NCBI GenBank assembly: GCA_018136815.1
Contig: CM030941.1
Coordinates: forward strand, 2,772,984 to 2,836,983
Direction: 5' to 3'
Source of the DNA: Isochrysis galbana
Taxonomy: Eukaryota > Haptophyta > Isochrysidales > Isochrysidaceae
DNA: 64,000 nucleotides
Under the pieces are notes generated by a model, which worked only from the letters and a program-made list of their open reading frames with translations, did not search any database and was not told where the DNA came from. Positions 24,447-34,900 of this stretch are shown here, one piece after another. The position numbers and the translations under genes were made by a program. Positions within the stretch are counted from its first letter, which is position 1, and the number at the start of each line of letters is the position of its first letter.

Positions 24447-24866
24447 TTGACAGATCGCCTTCTGATCGTCGTCCGTCGTCGTCTGGCCGGAGTGTTTGGG
24501 TTTGATTTCAGTCGAGTTATGTGAGAAAGTCGTGGGGCGAGAGTCGGGGTGTTTTCCTGGGTGTCTTTGTCCGTCGTCCTGTCGTCAGTCGTCATTCGTC
24601 GTCGCTCTCGCTCTCGTTCGTCGCTCTCGCTCTCGTAACACTCATACCCTACACCCTACAACTACAAACTCGCCTCGCCTCGCCAGCCCCTGCCATCACA
24701 GCCCTCCTCACATTCGCCCTCGCCTCTCGCCGCTCGTTCGATGTCGCTTTCGCCGCCGTCCTCGCCCTCGCTCAAGCCCGCCTGCCCGCGCCGTCCCAGA
24801 AGCAGCGCGTACGCTGCCTGCTGGCACGGCATATCGACGCGTTCGCCCTCGACCCGAAGAACCGAG
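24447..24866 (+). mobile_element. LTR/leader relic of a Ty3/gypsy element
   Basis: A stretch matching, in reverse orientation, the relic at about 48120-48480 over some 330 bases at high identity, including a GTAACACTC boundary that looks like the end of an LTR, then a leader. It runs directly into a short pol piece (24790-24866) almost identical to part of 15726-15800. It is a broken remnant made of non-adjacent parts of one family. Confidence 0.6.
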
Positions 24867-24869
24867 GAC

Positions 24870-25200
24870 AGTAGCCTTCGAAATGGCATGCCTGCGGTTT
24901 GCGTTGCGCTGGTTCCGCTCCCCCAATGCGCTTCCTCCAAGCCGGAGGTGAGGTGAGATGAGGTGCAGGAGATGGGCAAAGCTGTGCTTACTCATCCTGT
25001 AGCCAGCACGGAACTGCCGGTCGGACAGGCGCTCCACATGTGCGTCCCAGTCAAACCCCCTTTTCTTCTCGAGGTCGGCACACCTCGAGTGCTCCGTTTC
25101 CGTTGCCGAGGCATAGTATGCCAGCACCTGCCGTCGCCGCGCCACCGCTGCAGCCAAGAGCACTTCCTCCTCCTCCTCCTCCTCCTCCCTCCTCCTCCTC
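24870..25200 (-). mobile_element. PIF/Harbinger-like transposase fragment
   Basis: On the minus strand the frame reads DWDAHVERLSDRQFRAGYRM, then SKHSFAHLLHLISPHLRLGG. This resembles the N-terminal part of PIF/Harbinger and related DDE nucleases (an FR.SYRMS..TF..L...L.PHL pattern). The frame ends where the neighbouring retrotransposon relic starts, and the DDE catalytic region is absent. A low-complexity Glu/Arg/Gly run from a CCT repeat lies upstream. It is a truncated transposon relic; the superfamily is likely but not certain. Confidence 0.45.
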
Positions 25201-25220
25201 CTCCCCCCCCCCCCCCCCCA
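25160..25220 (+). repeat. CCT microsatellite with C run
   Basis: About fifteen CCT units followed by a run of C up to about 25219. Translation gives poly-Glu, poly-Pro or poly-Leu in different frames, so open frames across it are not evidence of genes. Confidence 0.85.
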
Positions 25221-25882
25221 GAGGAGGCACAGCCACAGCAGGAGCTGCGGCCCTCGACATGAGAGCCTCCTGGCTTGCTGGATTGTGAATTGCAGTGGGC
25301 TTTTCTCTTTTTCATCAAATGTAAAATGGTTTTCTTTAACCCAATCTACCGAATGACCGCAGCTCTCTTCCCTTTGCTCTTTGCTCCCTCTCCCCCCCCC
25401 GCCCCGGCGGCGGCGGCCCACGAGAGGCCGCCGCTCTCTCTCCCAGGAGAAAAAGTCCCCGCGAGCGCGGCGCGGGAACAGAGCGCACAGAATAACGACC
25501 TCGCGGGCGTTTCTTCCAGTCTACGCGACTTGCGTTTTCGAGACCCTTGTTTTCTCTTTTCGAGATCCTGGAAATAAGGACAAGGACCCCCGCGGACAAG
25601 AGAAGTCGCGTAGACCGGCCCTGAGGCTGAGGCTGAGGGAATGGTTTGCGGTAGAAGGGGCGCAACGATGACAACCGGTAGCTTTAAAGACCCCCGGATA
25701 TGTGCTTGTTGGGTGTATTGGGAAGTTTATACTCCGGAGTACTGAACAAAGAACAAAATCCTCAAATTTCCTCAACTCTCAACTCTGAGAGAGTCTTTTC
25801 TTTTACCCCTAAAAAAAACCTTGTTTGACCGGCCTAAGAAGGGGGGGGAAAGAGAGGGGGGGGGGAGGGAAGGGGCGGCGCG
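25221..25882. other. Upstream region of the THOC1 gene
   Basis: No gene is supported. CTTCCAG and TCGAGACC words form loose inverted repeats at about 25540-25640. The last 60 bases before the ATG are G/GA-rich, unlike the CT-rich leaders of other genes in the window. Confidence 0.4.
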
Positions 25883-27971
25883 ATGGCAGCAGCGCGTGAC
25901 GACTTTGCCGCCTCGCGTGAGCGCGTGGAGCGGGTGCTCGAGGACTCGCTGGGTACTGGCGGGTTGACTGGCGAGGCGCTGGTGGAATCGGTAGTCTCGG
26001 CCCTCCGCCCGCCAACCTCCTCCACCGAGCCACTCGATGCGGACGAGAAGAGCTCGCTCGACCTCGCGATGCGCATCTTCCTCGACCGCCTTCTTCTTCG
26101 TGCAAAGGCCAACAGGGCGAGTGCCGAAGGGACAGGGGTTCTGCGTCTGCTTGATGTGAGCATCGAGCTCGCCAACGCCAACGCGGCCGACTGGAACACT
26201 CCCTTTGCTCTGCTCGAGGACCTCTTCGACTCCCAGGTCATCTCTGAGTCGGAGGCTATCTTCCCTCATATCGAGGAGAGAGGCGCTGCGCTCGCCAAGC
26301 TAATGGCAGGTGTGTGGGGCGGCGCGCCGAGCGCGCGGCAGCGCCGCCCAAGCAAGCTCCCATTCTTACCTGCCGTGCGTCACGTAGGCCCGCCGTCGAG
26401 CTCGCAGCGCGCAAAATTGACCTTCATCCGTACATGCAATGAGCTGCTCCGCCGCCTCTCCAAGTCGATGAACACCAACTTCTATGGGCGCGTGCTCATG
26501 CTAATGGCGTACATGCTCCCTCTCTCGGAGCGGTCGGGCGTGAACCTAAAGGGACTCCACGCGCCTGGCCACCTGGTGCTCGAGGAGGAGGAAGGCGCAG
26601 ACGGCTCATCGGTGCCGCCATCGGGTGAGGCTGAGGCGAGCGGGGGCGAGACGCTCTATGCCTCCTTTTGGGGCCTGCAGTCGGCGTTTGCAGACCCTTC
26701 GGCCGCCATGGCGCCCGCGGCCTGGGCACTTCTGGTCGAACGGCTCGAGTCAGTCCTGCAGGTCTTTGCGAACATCGTCTCCAAGGAGCCGGTAGCTGAA
26801 GCGGCTGCCGCAGTGCCCACTGAGGGTGAGGGTTGCGCTCCTGTTGATGCCGATGGCGAGCCGATGGGTTTGGATGAGCAAGCGGACACTATGGGCAAGG
26901 AGGTATACTTTGCCAAGTTTCTGACCTCTCCCAAGCTGCTCCAGCTGCAGCTACGCGATTCTTACTTTCGACGACACGTGCTGGTGTGCCACTGGCCTGT
27001 CTACTACGTCGTGTGCAGCGAGAGCGAGCGGGGCGCTCTCCATGACGTATGTGAGCGTTGTGCCTCTCGAAATCGAGGCTCCGATTGCCATCAAAGCACC
27101 CGCTCGCCATGACGCGACCATCGCATTCTTCTTCCGCCGTTATTCGCAGGTGCAGCTTCTCATCTTCCTCCAGACTGTCACGGCCGAGCGCAAGGGCGCG
27201 CCGCCCCTTTCACCTGAACAGCGAGAGGCAGCCGAGGCATTGCGAGTGCGTGCTACCGAACTGCTGAGCGGTGTGGCGCCAAACGGCCCCGCCTTTGCTG
27301 CCACCCTCGAGCGCCTTCTTACGCGCGAAAATCACTGGCTCGATTGGAAGGCCAACGGCTGCCCAGCATTTGATCGTGCAGCAGCCGAGAAGAGACCCCG
27401 TCCGGCGGATGCACAGACAGCGGGCGCGAAGCGGCGGGCGGGTGCGGCAGGAGGCCGTGCAAAGCGGGTTCAGCTCGGCAACTCGGAGCTCTCGCGGTTG
27501 TGGAACCTTGGTGACAACTCACTCGCCGCCATCGCGGCGGAGGGGAGCAAGCAGGCGGTTCCCTCACTGGGCGACTACCTTCAACCGCTGATTGAGCAGG
27601 TGAGAAGGATTGCAAGCGCATTGCCACAGATATGTGTGGGCCGCGCGGCATGGTGCCCTTGAACAGTAATGCTTGCACTAGTCGCTCTTCTCTGGCTGCG
27701 AGCACGGCCGTGGCGCACATGCTCACCCATATCTATCCTGCCTCTCGCGTAGCTTGACCCCACTGCGGGCATTGAAGAGGAATACAAATTGACCAATGAC
27801 AAGGTGTGGATGTGGAAGGCGTTGCGGCTGATAAGCAGCCGTGATGTCTCGTTGCTTGGTAAGATTAGCGCACCGGGGGGTTCGATGGAAGCGGCCGTCG
27901 CTCACTGGCAAGAGAAGCAGAAGGGCAACGCGGTCAAAGAGGAGGAGGCGACTCCGATGGAGACCGAGTGA
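25883..27971 (+). CDS. THOC1: THO complex subunit 1 (HPR1), four exons
   Basis: Subunit of the THO/TREX complex, which couples transcription to mRNP packaging and export in the nucleus. I read exons 25883-26309, 26388-26983, 27150-27599 and 27753-27971, giving 563 residues; all three introns (78, 166 and 153 nt) are GT-AG. Matches to human THOC1 include FIRTCNELLRRLSKSMNTNF, LPLSERSGVNLKG, VYFAKFLTSPKLLQLQLRDS followed by YFRRHVL, LTRENHWLDWKANGCPAF, ELSRLWNLG and DPTAGIEEEYKL. Intron 1 is 78 nt and in frame, so it could also be read through, but homology restarts neatly after it. Human THOC1 is 657 residues with a C-terminal death domain; this protein stops after the region ending KWMWKALRLI-like text and lacks that domain. 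The ATG chosen is the first in frame after a G-rich leader. Confidence 0.92.
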
Positions 27972-28999
27972 GTAGTACCCGCGGATGGCGGTCTGATACC
28001 CACGGATAGCGGTGTGTCGCGGAGATGTGGTCCGGAGGACGGACTGTAGTGCCGTCATGTGAGATAGCTGTCATGCCTCTGTTCCGCACTAGTCGTGCAA
28101 ACAGCCAGAGCTGAGAGTTTCCTGCCCTAGCGTGAGCGCATAGACCAGTCAAGCTAGTCGAGGCGATGGGTGCAACAACACAGCGCTTCTGTACGGAGGT
28201 GGGTTTCAATTGTGCACTGTGCTCTCTGAAGCACGATGCTTGTGGAGCAACCATGACGACAATTCATCACAATGAATAATAATATAACTGAGCATTAGTA
28301 TTAGTATCACCACTCTCACTAGCCCTGGTACTAACACGACAACCCTCAGCGCACCTGCCCGTACGGCTCGACGCATGTTCATGTTGCTGTCACAGATACA
28401 TACACCTATGCACCCCTCCACATCTCCCCCCTCGCAGGCCCCCGGCTCCCATTTTAACCCCCCACAAGTTAAAATGAGGGAAAACCCATTGAGGCGGACC
28501 GACCTACGTCGGGCGACTCTCCGGGAAAAAGCACCGGGGGGGGGGGGGGGAGGAGGAACTCTCTAATCCAAGAAGAACGGCCCTTACCAGCTCGCGCCGT
28601 GAGCGGTCCTCGAGAAATAAATGACTGCGACTCGAGTAGCCTGCGCCACCTGGGATACTCTCCTCGCCATTGAGCCACTCCCTTCTCGTTCTCGTCTCCC
28701 TCCTGTCGCCAACCGCCCCTCACCCGTTTGCTAACGCAAACGGGGCCCATTTCTCACTGCATTCCATCGGGGGGGGGGGTGCAAACCCCCCCCTCTGCCT
28801 CTCTCCACTCTCTTCCTTCGTCGTCCCTGCGGCGTGTCGCCATGCGGCGCGCCCAGGCTTGCTCTCAGGGGTCCTTTGGGGGCTCCCAGGGGGCCAACAA
28901 GGGCAGCTCAGGGGGCAGTGGAGGCTGGGGCTCAGCCCCTGGCCCCCCCTTGTCGCATCCGCGATCGACTTCCGACCTTAGGCGTCTTCGAGCCCAGTC
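27972..28999. other. Intergenic region with dispersed GC repeat
   Basis: No gene is supported. A G run lies near 28538-28551. At about 28850-28960 the text GCTCAGGGGGCAGTGGAGGC is shared, partly inverted, with 1905-1945 and with 55850-55910, so a GC-rich dispersed repeat family is present in at least three places. Confidence 0.45.
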
Positions 29000-29690
29000 G
29001 TTCTTGTTGCCGCGGAGTTTTACTCGTAATTTGTAGAACTCTTCATTCGTAACTCGCCCCTCGCTCCTTGCCGTTGCGCCCCTTTGTGGCCTGTCTCGTT
29101 CCTGTTTCGCTCCTTTGCCCCTTGGGCCTTGCTCTGCCTTTGGTCCCTCCTTGCTGTCGTTCCCCCGCGCTCGCTCTCGCCCTCGTCGTAGGTGTTCGTC
29201 GCTGCGGACTTTTCCCCCCGCGCGAAGCCTATCCTCTCGCCCCTTTCGGTTTACGCACGTAGATTCCCTCCTTACTTTCTACCTACTCGTTCGCGGTAAC
29301 CGCCGTTCGCCGTCGGCTCTTCCGTCGCATCGTCGCTCTCTTGTCGGCTTTCTCTTCCTTGTTTCCTTCCTTCTGTGTCTTCTTCCCCGCCCAAGTGGGG
29401 AAAGATACGTTAGTGTGGAGGAATGTTGGGTGAAAGTCGAGTGTGCGTGTCTCGGATTGTTGTCGGACTAGTCGGATTGGTACCCTGTCGGCCTCTGTCG
29501 CCCTCGTCCCTCGCCCCAGTCGCTCCTCGCTCCCTCGTTCTCGCTCTCACTCTCGCTCCGTCGTAACAAGCAATCTTACAACACCAATCCAATCCACTCA
29601 CGCACCCACCCACACCCGCTGTCCGCCATGTCCGCTCCGTCCTCGCGCTCGCCCTCGCCACTGCCCGCCATCCATCTTCCAACCATGGAA

Positions 29691-30834
29691 TTTAAATTTT
29701 TAACAAATTTTTATGGGTCGCGGCGCGGCAAAGGAACGGGACTAGCGCGCACACAAGACAGGACTCCCTGCCGCGGCGAGCGCAAGCACCCTTCCCCCTT
29801 ATGCCACCCAGCTCTTCACTAGCTTACTACCTGCGCTAGCCGGAGCACCCCTCCCTCCACACTCAAGCAGCCCCCCACGCCAGGATCCTGTTTTGGTCTC
29901 GCAGGCAAGGGGGCCTAATGGGAGGGTGAGGAGCAACTCCTCAAAGAGGAGCTTTGGGGAAGGAGATGTTTGAGTGGGGGCGCTATACCCTTGCGCTAGG
30001 CATGGGCAGCGACGCCGCCTCAAAACATGTCCTCCCTCTGGTCTTGAGTCGAAATTTTTGGTGTTTGAATCCGAGGGCGAGGGGGTTTGTGCTTCTTGGG
30101 TTGGTTGTAGTGGGATGAGGGAGTGGGAGATGGAGTGAAGTGTTGAAAGAGGGCCCAAGGCAGGGCACTGAGTTGTAGGTACTTGTGGCCCACAAGCGTG
30201 GGGTGAAAACGAAAAGTGTATCAACATGTGTCTTGAATTGAAATTTTTGGTGCTTTGAACAGAGGGCGGGGGGGTTCGTGCCGTTTGGGTTGGTTGTGGT
30301 GTGAAGGGGGAGTGGGAGAGGGAGTCTTGTGTTGAGAGAGGGCCCAAGGCAGGGCACTGAGTGATTGGTACTAGTGGCCCACAAGAGTGGGGTGAAGACG
30401 AGAATTGTGTCAACAAGTTGGAAAACAGAGGCATGGGGTGCTCTCCGTATGGGGTTGATGGTTGTGAAGTGCCCTCCCATGTTGGGTGCACTGATGGTAG
30501 AGGTTTCCACCATGGGGAGGGCAGCTGAGCTGCCCTCCCACATGAGGTACTCTTGGGGTGGGAGGGTTTCCCACTGTCCACTGTTGGAGGGGGTCTCCAA
30601 GACCCCCTGCATGATGCGCAGAGCCATGGTGGCAACCTGTTCGGTGCCAGTGCTCGCCACCCCGCGCGCTTGCGCGGGTGTGGTTTGGATGGGTTGGATG
30701 GGCTCTGAGAGGGCTTTCTGACGAGCCGCCTCGGGCGGCGTGGGGCGTCCCAGGTGGGGCGCGGTGGCGAGGGTCGCCTGGGGCTCGGGAGCGGTCGCGG
30801 CACGCTCCATAGTTCAAACTATAACAATAGTTTT
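29691..30834 (-). mobile_element. Retroposed 1.14-kb element with 20-bp duplications
   Basis: TCCATCTTCCAACCATGGAA occurs exactly at 29671-29690 and 30835-30854, directly outside the ends. Read on the minus strand, the element starts AAAAACTATTGTTATAGTTT and ends with an A/T-rich tail (AAAAATTTGTTAAAAATTTA). Long target duplications and an A-rich 3' end are typical of LINE or SINE-type retroposition. It carries one long reading frame beginning 24 bases from its 5' end. No reverse transcriptase is visible, so it is non-autonomous or 5' truncated, or a retroposed gene copy. Confidence 0.65.
29983..30810 (-). CDS. Unknown 275-residue protein with duplicated module
   Basis: I do not recognise this protein. 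It starts MERAATAPEPQATLATAPHL and contains two adjacent copies of a module of about 63 residues: VDTILVFTPLLWATSTNHSV and VDTLFVFTPRLWATSTYNSV, each followed by PCLGPS, NTR/NTS, PLPL/PLPH, TTTNP, and KHQKF-F/L-KT. The duplication is also clear in the DNA. The other frame on the same strand is open as well, so protein-level selection is not shown. It lies inside the retroposed element and begins just after that element's 5' hairpin. Confidence 0.35.
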   Translation of the reverse strand: MERAATAPEPQATLATAPHLGRPTPPEAARQKALSEPIQPIQTTPAQARGVASTGTEQVATMALRIMQGVLETPSNSGQWETLPPQEYLMWEGSSAALPMVETSTISAPNMGGHFTTINPIRRAPHASVFQLVDTILVFTPLLWATSTNHSVPCLGPSLNTRLPLPLPLHTTTNPNGTNPPALCSKHQKFQFKTHVDTLFVFTPRLWATSTYNSVPCLGPSFNTSLHLPLPHPTTTNPRSTNPLALGFKHQKFRLKTRGRTCFEAASLPMPSARV

Positions 30835-31100
30835 TCCATCTTCCAACCATGGAAGATGGTCAGCCCGTCCAACCCGCCAAGGCCCAAAAGGCCGTGCCTT
30901 CCGCCGCCTACCTTCCGTCCCATCCGGTACCTTCCGTCCCATCCATAACCTCCAGTCCGTCACCCCTGCCCCCGGCTAGGTTTTCCCGCGCGACCCCTCT
31001 CTGTCGCCGCACCCTGGTTCCCTCCCCCCGCGCCCTCCCGTCGACTCCCGCCCCACGGAAGCCCCCTCCCCTCTCTCCCTTCCCGCCCATTCCCCGAGTG

Positions 31101-31916
31101 CTTCCTTGAGTTCCCGACCCCTTTTCCGTCTATTAGTTTCCCGCGCGTCCCCCCCCCCCCCGCAGGATGGTTGCATATTCGCTCCTTTTCAGCCACTTAT
31201 ATCTTTGAAATCTTGCGGGCGGGCGCTTCCTCTTCAGAGAGCCCATCCTCACTCAGTCCCTCGAACTTTTCGTCGTTGGGTTTGCCGCAAGCCCAACGTC
31301 AACCGGTCGAATGGGCTGGAGTGCCCAACTTTCGAACGCAACCGGGCGCGCTGGGGTACCGTGGGGAAAATATTGCTATGCGCACGCGCCTTCCAACTCC
31401 ATACTAACATAACATTCTAAGCAAAAACAAAACTATCACCTGGTCCTCTTTTGACGAAACGCGACTTTAGGGGCAGACGCCACCGTAGTACCGTTATGTT
31501 GCCATAATCGGGCATAATCGCCCAAAATAACTGGTTGGTCGAATGCTTGCTTCTTTCCAACATAGCTAAAAATGCAGTGAAACGTATCGACGAAAGGAGT
31601 CACGCCACATGGAAATCATGAAGTACGAAAAAAAAAAGCCATTGCCCGAGGAACATGGTATTTGCTATCCGCATGCATCATCGAGAACGCGGGTGGTACG
31701 GGGTAACCGGCGATTGAGGGCCCGCGAGCGCCGCATGTCCTCGCCGCCAGCTCCTATTGTGTCTTCTCCAGAAGCACACGAACACTTCGGCCAAGACGAA
31801 AGAAAGATGCTAGAACAGCCGTCTAAGTGGGCGAGGCGCAAGTGCACAATTTGTCAGGAGCCCTTGTGCTCGCGATCTTCACAGTTGCGAGCCTTGCACG
31901 TCCGAAGCCCATCACG
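31101..31916. other. Region downstream of the CCCH zinc-finger gene
   Basis: No gene is supported. A C run lies at about 31150-31162, and the dispersed word CTTTTGACGAAACGCGACTT at about 31446-31466. The remainder is unremarkable. Confidence 0.4.
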
Positions 31917-34900
31917 TCATGCAAAGGCATGGGCAGTGACTAGGCATGGATCCGCAAGCGCAGCATGCCAACGTCGGCGAATAGCCCTCTCCATCTCATC
32001 GCCCCACGTTGAGATCGCGTCCACTTCGGAGACCCGCGGCGCATCACCGAGCACCAATTGTTTCAAAATGTCACTCTTGGTAGCGTTACTACTCGCTGCG
32101 GCTGATGGCGGCGGGACTGGGGCTTCCTTCACCGATTCCGGCTGGGCTCTCATCTCTAGAGCGGCGCTGTCCGTGACAGGTACATCATCGGACACTACGA
32201 TCCCTTTTGTGCATGGTATCGACGGCGGCGGCATAGGCAGTTGGGCATACATGACTTCCTCGGCTGCGGCCGCTCTATCAATGGCCGAAGCGGTGTAGTC
32301 TCGAGCGCTTCGCTTGTGCGCCCGAAGCATCGCATCCGTGTCCGTCGCAGCGACACGCGCACGGACCTCGCTCTTCTCGTGCGAAACTGCCTCGGCCTCC
32401 TTAAATTTCCCAGCTAAACAGCCGCTCGTGAACTCCTTCGCATGAAGCCTGGATGGATCTTCGACCACCGCATCTAGTGGAATCGCACCATCACCCTTAC
32501 TTTGAGGCTGCGCCGTGGCGTCCTCGCCGGTGGAAACCATGACGAACGATGTTGAAATTACGCTGCTCTTCGAAGCACGTCGTTCACTACGATTCTTAGG
32601 ATTGTCGTGAAGGAACCTGCACTTGGAGCCATTGCGACACCTCCCGGGCCAAAATCTACAGGCTGGGCGGGCCTCGACTCGCGCACTCTTGCTCGAGGTC
32701 GACGTGGGTGGTCGGTTGTGCAACGGCGAAGTCTGGCTGCTCGTGGAGGGGCCAGTCCTGTGAGTTGCTGGGGAAGACTCGCCCTCGGTGACACCGGCAG
32801 GTGGATCAGGCTGAGAGGATTTTGTTGTCTTCGCTTGAACGAGGTGCAGCAAGTCCGAGGGCATAGTTCTCGATACGGAAACGGTGACCCCTGCATCATT
32901 CTCGGTCGGCGTGCTCTTCATAGTACGCACATCCGAGGCGGCCGAGCAGACGGAAGAGGAACCACTCGAGGCCTCCGCAACTTGGCCAATGTCGACCTCG
33001 CGCACGATCGAAATTTGTGCGGAGCCATGCACCGGCCGTTCGGTCGTGGTTGTACCGAGTTGATGCTGTTCCCACTTCCATCCTTTACCATGGGAATGTG
33101 CCACTCCCTTCATCTGCGCTGCCCACGCCGGAGACTTGGCCATACTGCTGGACTCTCGCTTGCCACGACCCTTCTTCCCAACCGTGACCCACGCCTCCTG
33201 CGCGACGGGGGCGAAAGCCGACGTGTATCGTGGTGCTAAGTCTGAACTGCCCGGCTCAACGGCAAGGTGTGGGTCAAAAGTATCCATCCCGTCGACGTTC
33301 CAATCACCATCCTCGTTGCGGTTCCAACCACCATCCTCGTTGCGAGAGATACCAGGCGAGTGGCAGCCGACGACGCTGTCGACAGGCTCGAGTGGCGGCA
33401 TGTCGTCGTCGTCCGACACGTTACCGCCAGCGATGCCGTCATCCGAGCTCGTGCTAGCGGCAACGTCCTGGGTCCGAGAGCGGCCTCGCTCATTCGCCGC
33501 ATCCACCTCGTTCGGGATCCACTCTTCAATTGCCGCCTCTGCGGTAGGACCCTTTAATGCTATCAATTCTGTGGCAACCTCCGCGACCTCTACCTGCGCC
33601 GCAAGTTCATCGGCACCACGTTCGCCAATTTCGGGATTGTCGTTGCTTTGGAGTGCTGCCTCAGAGAACGGGATACCGCCAGCCCGTCGCGCTTTACGAT
33701 CCTTTTTCTTGTGCATAGTCACCCACGTATCGACTTCGTGCTCCGAAATGCTTTCGTGTTGATTGGCGGGCGTTGCCTGGACTGCCAACTCGCTGTCCTC
33801 CTGCTGTCGATCGGTACCCCTCGCTGCCAGAGCGGCAATCTTGGTCCCCATGCTTTCCGTAGTATGCCCAAAGCCATGTGGTGACCCCGTCACCTCCTGC
33901 CTCTCCCCCAAATGCCCGTCGGCGGCGTTGGGGCTGAACAACACCTCGTCCCGCTCCAGAAGTGTCGTGTCCACTCCAATCATATGAGCACCGCATGAAG
34001 GCATGGACGGCTGAAGGGCATCGGCGGTATCGTCTCCATGCATCAACCGACTCGAGGCAACGAGGCGCTGCTTCTCCGCCGCCTTCTTGGCACGCCTCCT
34101 CGCCTTCTTTGCCGTACGTTTCCTCGTAGCCGACGAGCCTTCAGGTGGACCGACAACCCTATCCTGGCCACCATCGACGTTGCGGTGAATGCCTAGAGTC
34201 CAGCGACTGCACGGCTGATGCGACTCTAACCCATCTATGTAAATCACATCATGGTCGTCGCCACTTCGGCCCATCTCTCTTTCGAAGCTAGCAGCGCTTC
34301 TAGGTGGGAGCGTTTCTGCGGGCCCATCTCCCACATCCGTACGCGACGGCGTGCTAGCAGCTCCCGTGAATTCGGTCGACACCGGTTGTGAGCGGGCCGG
34401 CGCAGGGGATATGGACGCGCTTGCACACTCGGACGCGCCCGTGCGGCAAGCTGGATGGGCCGGCTGCTGCGGCGCGATGCCTGTAAATAGGCGCGCGGGC
34501 GAGGCCGGCATAGAGGCTGGAGTCGGCTCAAAAAAGTCGGCGAGCGCCACAGCTTCAGTCGAGCTACTCAACCATTGCGTGAAGGCCGTGTCTGAGGCGG
34601 AGGCGGCCAAGAGGCGCCTGCGCGCTCGAGAGGGCGTGATCGTCGGTGCCTGAATAGCGTCGTAGGAGGCATTGTGCGATGCTTCGTATGGCGAGACTGT
34701 CGTGACTCGTGGTGTCGACGGACGGCTGGAACATGCGGACGTTGCATGTTCTTCGGGGTTGGAGTCGCACAGCCCTTGCGCAATCCTTTGCGCGACACGC
34801 CGCATCATCACGGATGCGCTCGCAACAGGGCTTAAAAGACCAAAGTGGCCCCGAGCCCTCATGGTCCCCGCATGGCCGTCTAACACTGGTTTAATGGACA

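Larger units (their letters stand above)
29000..31100 (+). mobile_element. LTR/leader-like relic of a retrotransposon
   Basis: CTCGCTCTC- and CTCGTAAC-type text (29150-29600), a GTAACAAGC boundary and a short proline/serine-rich start (MSAPSSRSPSPLP at about 29628) resemble the LTR end plus leader of the relics at 24447-24866 and 48120-48480. A separate element (29691-30834) is inserted in it. This is a remnant only; the identification rests on resemblance to two other relics. Confidence 0.4.
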
